Source: Streptomyces caniferus (GTDB lineage Bacteria > Actinomycetota > Actinomycetes > Streptomycetales > Streptomycetaceae). From it: a stretch of 64,000 nucleotides of DNA. A program made the position numbers and the translations under genes. The stretch covers positions 62,001-126,000 of the forward strand of contig NZ_BLIN01000003.1 of NCBI RefSeq assembly GCF_009811555.1, given 5' to 3'. Within the stretch, counting starts at the first letter, position 1, and every line of letters starts with the position of its first letter. Positions 61,062 through 64,000 of this stretch are shown here, one piece after another. The notes below the pieces were generated by a model. It had not been told where the DNA came from and did not search any database. It saw only the letters and a list, made by a program, of their open reading frames with translations.

Positions 61062-62080
61062 CCACCACCCCGATCACGTATCTCGACGGCGCCGACGTGG
61101 CGCGGATCTGCGCGGAGCTGCCCGTCGTCGACATCGTCCACGACACCCTGCTGGCGTTCGCCCGCGACGAGGCCGGGCTGGCGCCGGAAGCCGCCCTGCG
61201 CTGGACCACGCCGGGCGGCGACTCCGCGCGCAGCCTCGTCCTGCCCGGGTGGGCGGCGGGGAGCTACGGCTGCAAGATCATCAATGCCTCGCTCGGCAAC
61301 CACCGCTCCGGTCTGCCGCGCGCCGCCGGCCTGATCGTACTGAACGACCCGGAGACGGCGCGCCCGATGTGCCTCATGGAGGGCGCCCGGATCAGCGCGC
61401 TGCGCACCGCCGGTGTCTCGGTCGCCGCGGTGCGGGCGGTCCGCGCGCCCGGCGGCATCACACAAGTGGCCTTCCTCGGCTGCGGCCGGCAGGCAGAGGT
61501 CCATCTGGAGCTGCTGGCCGAGGCGTGCCCGGCCCTGAGCGAGGTGACGCTCTACGACCAGGACAGCGCCCGGGCACAGGAGTGTGCCGCGTCGTGGCGC
61601 GGGGCCCGCCCGGATCTGACGTTCCGCGTCGCCGGCCACGCCCGCGACGCGGTCGAGCGGGCCCAGCTCACGGTCGCGGTGACCACGACCACCGAGCCCT
61701 ATGTCGAGCTGGACTGGGTGCCGGCCGGAGCGGCCTTCGTCAATGTCTCGCTCGACGACGCGGCGGAGAGCCTGCTGCTGGGCTGCGACCGTCTGTTCGT
61801 CGACAACTGGGAGCTGGTGGTGGCGGACGACCACCGGCTGCTGGGTGTGCTGGCCCGCGCGGGCCGGGTGAGCGCCCCCGGTACCGAGGCTCCCGAGAAG
61901 GGCCGTGCGGTGGACGCCGATCTGCCGACGCTGCTCGCCGATCCGGCGGCGTGGCCGGTGGGTACCCAGGAGCGTGTGGTGATCAACCCGTTCGGCATGG
62001 GGGTGCACGACATCGCGGTGGCCGCGGCGGTGCACGCCGCGGCCGTGGAGCGGGGTCTCGGACTGGCGCTCCCGCGCTGA
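61058..62080 (+). CDS. sbnB: SbnB-type dehydrogenase for 2,3-diaminopropionate
   Basis: Ornithine cyclodeaminase/mu-crystallin family, 340 aa. SbnB oxidatively hydrolyses the SbnA product with NAD to 2,3-diaminopropionate plus 2-oxoglutarate. Dinucleotide-binding motif FLGCGRQAEVHLE at about residue 145, upstream SYGCKIINASLGNH and MEGARISALRTAGVS, and C-terminal NPFGMGVHDIAVA. Start overlaps the sbnA stop. Last gene of the plus operon, followed by a strong terminator hairpin. Confidence 0.93.
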   Translation: MTTTPITYLDGADVARICAELPVVDIVHDTLLAFARDEAGLAPEAALRWTTPGGDSARSLVLPGWAAGSYGCKIINASLGNHRSGLPRAAGLIVLNDPETARPMCLMEGARISALRTAGVSVAAVRAVRAPGGITQVAFLGCGRQAEVHLELLAEACPALSEVTLYDQDSARAQECAASWRGARPDLTFRVAGHARDAVERAQLTVAVTTTTEPYVELDWVPAGAAFVNVSLDDAAESLLLGCDRLFVDNWELVVADDHRLLGVLARAGRVSAPGTEAPEKGRAVDADLPTLLADPAAWPVGTQERVVINPFGMGVHDIAVAAAVHAAAVERGLGLALPR

Positions 62081-62099
62081 TCTTCGAGGCCGGCAACGC

Positions 62100-62130
62100 C
62101 GTAGGGCCCCGTCGTCGACGGGGCCCTACG
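62100..62130. terminator. bidirectional hairpin terminator
   Basis: Perfect 14-bp inverted repeat (CGTAGGGCCCCGTC and complement) with a 3-nt loop, 20 nt after the sbnB stop and 25 nt before the convergent CoA-transferase stop. It ends both transcripts. Confidence 0.92.
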
Positions 62131-62154
62131 GTTTCGGGGGAGGGAAATGGTCTG

Positions 62155-63300
62155 TCAGCCGTCCAGTGCGGCCAGGATCTCGGCGGTGTGTTCACCATGG
62201 GCGGGGGCCGGCCGGCGCAGCGAGTCGACGTCGTCGCCGCACAGCACCGGGAACCGCACCTGCCGGCGGGGCGGGGCGTCCGCCGAGCCGGGCAGGGTGC
62301 CCACCAGCTCCCGCGCGCGGATGTGTTCGTCCGTCAGCAGCTCCTCGGCCGACTCGTAGACGGGCGCCCACGGCAGGTCGAGGCCGGACAGGGTGGCCGT
62401 CCACCACGCCAGGTCGCGCTGGGCGAACACCTCCGTCAGCAGCGCCCTGATCCTCTTCTTGGCGCGGGTGCGCTCGGCCCTGCGGTCGTACGCGTCGTCG
62501 GCGAGCGCCGGGAACTCGTCGCACAGGGCGGTACGGAAGGTGCGCCAGAACTTGTCCTCGAACGTGGCCAGCGCGATCCGGCCGCCGTCCGCGGCGGTGA
62601 ACACATCGTTGTCGCCGGTGACGAGCGGACTGTCGACGGGGTCCGCGCACTGCAGCAACGGCAGTGCGAGCGGGCCGCACCAGGCCGTGGCGGCCTCGTG
62701 CAGGGACACGTCCAGGTGCCGTCCCGCGCCGGTGGCCCGGGCCGCGGAGACCGCGACGACCGTGGTGTAGGCGGCGTACATGGCGCCGGCCAGGTCCGCG
62801 ACCCGTACCCCCACCCGGTCGACACTGCCCTCCGTACGGTGCGGCACCGCGAAGAACCCGGACAGCGCCAGGAAGTTGAGATCGTGTCCGGGGCGGGAGG
62901 CGTACGGCCCGGTCTGGCCGAAACCGCTGATGGAGCAGAGCACGATCCGGGGGTTGGCGGCGCGCAACCGCTCGTAGCCCAGACCCATGCCGGCCAGCAC
63001 TCCCGGCCGGTAGCTCTCCACCACCACATCACTGCGCTCGACGAGCCGCAGCAGTGTCCGGCGCCCTTCGGCCTCGCGCAGATCGAGCACCAGCGAGCGC
63101 TTGTTGCGGTTCAGCGCGGCGAAGGCGTCGGGGTCGACGAGCCTGCCGTAGTCCCCGTCGCCCGGGCTCTCGACCTTGATGACATCGGCGCCGAGGTCGG
63201 CCATCAGCACGGTGGCGAAGCCACCGGGCAGCAGCCTCGACAGGTCCAGCACCCGCAGGTCGTGCAGGCCCGGCCGGCCGTCCGCCGGAATCTCCGTCAT
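62155..63300 (-). CDS. class III CoA-transferase (CaiB/BaiF family)
   Basis: 381 aa. Moves CoA between carboxylic acids, or acts as 2-methylacyl-CoA racemase, as in the CaiB/formyl-CoA transferase/Amacr group. Motifs: LRVLDLSRLLPGGFATVLMA, LGADVIKVESPG, SLVLDLRE, ISGFGQTGPYASRPGHD and VRVADLAGAMYA, which contains the expected catalytic Asp. ATG at 63300 with GGGGAG upstream. Convergent with sbnB and divergent from the ligase at 63468. It may provide or exchange an acyl-CoA for the pathway (for example with CCR or the ligase), or it may mark the edge of the cluster. Confidence 0.9.
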   Translation of the reverse strand: MTEIPADGRPGLHDLRVLDLSRLLPGGFATVLMADLGADVIKVESPGDGDYGRLVDPDAFAALNRNKRSLVLDLREAEGRRTLLRLVERSDVVVESYRPGVLAGMGLGYERLRAANPRIVLCSISGFGQTGPYASRPGHDLNFLALSGFFAVPHRTEGSVDRVGVRVADLAGAMYAAYTTVVAVSAARATGAGRHLDVSLHEAATAWCGPLALPLLQCADPVDSPLVTGDNDVFTAADGGRIALATFEDKFWRTFRTALCDEFPALADDAYDRRAERTRAKKRIRALLTEVFAQRDLAWWTATLSGLDLPWAPVYESAEELLTDEHIRARELVGTLPGSADAPPRRQVRFPVLCGDDVDSLRRPAPAHGEHTAEILAALDG

Positions 63301-63467
63301 AAGAACTCCCCAGGAATCAATGGACGCACATTAACGCCGCCGCGGAACCGGCATCTGGAACGGAACTGAATGAATTGCTGCCCCTTTCCGGAAAAGGGGC
63401 TCCGCCGGAATGATGCGCCCGCAAAATATCGTCCACACCTCGATTTCACTCATCGCAAGGAGCCCGT
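63301..63467. promoter_or_regulatory. divergent intergenic region, CoA-transferase / acyl ligase
   Basis: 167 nt with lower GC than the genes around it. It holds the ribosome binding sites GGGGAG (minus) and AAGGAG (plus). A 7-bp hairpin (CCCCTTT-5 nt-AAAGGGG at 63381-63399) lies in the middle; it could be an operator or leader structure, but it is too short to be sure. Confidence 0.4.
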
Positions 63468-64000
63468 ATGCCCACCGGACTCGGCACCTCGTTGCGTCCA
63501 CCGGACGACTCGGTCCCGCTCTGCGAACTCACGGTCGGCGCCCTGCTGCGGGCCACCGCGGCGGCGCACGGCGAGGCGCTCGCGCTGGCCGGCGTCCCGG
63601 AGGACGGCGGCCCCCGGCGCCTGTGGACCTACGCCGCGCTCCTGGCCGAAGCGGAGCACGTGGCGGCCGGAATTCGCGACCGTGTACCCCTGGGAAGCCG
63701 GGTGGCCCTCTGGGCGCCCAACATTCCCGAGTGGCCGATATTCGAATACGCCGCGGCACTGGCCGGCGTGACCTTGGTGACGCTGAATCCGACCCTGCGC
63801 GCCGGGGAACTGGCACACGCACTGCGTGTTTCCGATCCGGCGATGCTGGTGTACGCGGACCGCAGCCGCGACTACGACATGGCCGCGGTGGTGCGCGAGG
63901 TCACGGCCGCGCTGCCGACGCTGCGTCATGTGGTGTCGCTCGGCGCGTGGGAGAGCCTCAAGGGGTCGGCCCCCCTGCCGTCCGACGACGAGATCACCGC
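63468..64000 (+). CDS. acyl-CoA/AMP ligase, N-terminal part (cut by window edge)
   Basis: 177 complete codons of an AMP-forming ligase running off the right edge. ATG at 63468 follows AAGGAG. The protein starts MPTGLGTSLRPPDD and shows the usual N-terminal features of the ANL superfamily: LRATAAAHGEALAL, RLWTYAALLAEAEHVA, RVALWAPNIPEWP and YAAALAGVTLVTLNPTLR. The last phrase is typical of fatty or aryl acid:CoA ligases rather than NRPS adenylation domains. The catalytic motifs lie outside the window. A candidate to activate a carboxylic acid, perhaps the terpene-derived acid. Confidence 0.8.
   Translation, partial: MPTGLGTSLRPPDDSVPLCELTVGALLRATAAAHGEALALAGVPEDGGPRRLWTYAALLAEAEHVAAGIRDRVPLGSRVALWAPNIPEWPIFEYAAALAGVTLVTLNPTLRAGELAHALRVSDPAMLVYADRSRDYDMAAVVREVTAALPTLRHVVSLGAWESLKGSAPLPSDDEIT

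Overview
The window looks like the core of a nonribosomal-peptide cluster from a high-GC actinomycete, most likely Streptomyces or a close relative. The evidence is the GC-rich sequence, frequent GTG starts behind GGAGG-type ribosome binding sites, chains of genes overlapping by ATGA/GTGA, and the gene families present. No regulator, transposase, tRNA or rRNA was found. Both ends cut genes: an ABC exporter on the left and an acyl-AMP/CoA ligase on the right.

Layout. (1) 1-2390, minus: glycosyltransferase 1, an MbtH-like protein, a Sfp-type phosphopantetheinyl transferase and the start of an ABC exporter. (2) 2553-6234, plus: glycosyltransferase 2, a dTDP-hexose 2,3-dehydratase and a 3-ketoreductase. 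(3) 6244-13186, minus: glycosyltransferase 3, a DegT-type sugar aminotransferase, a 2-oxoglutarate/iron oxygenase, and RmlA, RmlB, RmlD and RmlC. (4) 13369-47037, minus: two giant NRPS genes (4725 and 6082 aa, nine modules, two epimerisation domains, a terminal thioesterase), then a crotonyl-CoA carboxylase/reductase-like gene and a terminator. (5) 47349-48413, plus: a polyprenyl diphosphate synthase. (6) 48503-56306, minus: type II thioesterase, stand-alone carrier protein, TrpB-like enzyme, acyl-CoA-dehydrogenase-like flavoenzyme, prolyl-AMP-ligase-like enzyme, esterase, enoyl-CoA hydratase and SyrP-like oxygenase. (7) 56516-62080, plus: aldehyde dehydrogenase, class I terpene synthase, MpaB-family (DUF2236) oxygenase, SbnA and SbnB, closed by a strong hairpin. 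(8) 62155-64000: a class III CoA-transferase and a divergent AMP-ligase.

Working model (inference). Proline is activated and oxidised on the free carrier protein to a pyrrole-2-carboxyl starter, as in pyoluteorin, prodiginine and aminocoumarin biosynthesis. The EntF-like first condensation domain passes it to module 1. SbnA and SbnB make 2,3-diaminopropionate, which fits the acidic pocket of module 2. Specificity residues read by eye suggest: starter - unusual aromatic - diaminopropionate - Asp - D-aromatic/phenylglycine-like - Gly - Asp - Gly - D-Tyr-like - branched aliphatic, then release by the thioesterase, probably with cyclisation. A SyrP-like oxygenase could hydroxylate an Asp. dTDP-deoxysugars (rhamnose-type, 2,6-dideoxy and possibly 4-amino) and three related glycosyltransferases would decorate the peptide.

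Two things stand out. First, the cluster carries a near-complete terpene branch (prenyl synthase, terpene synthase, MpaB-type oxygenase, aldehyde dehydrogenase), suggesting a pyrrole-capped glycopeptide with a terpenoid part or partner. Second, the two Gly modules share a nearly identical ~2 kb block with a base skew unlike the rest of the NRPS, which looks like a natural exchange of an adenylation-carrier unit.
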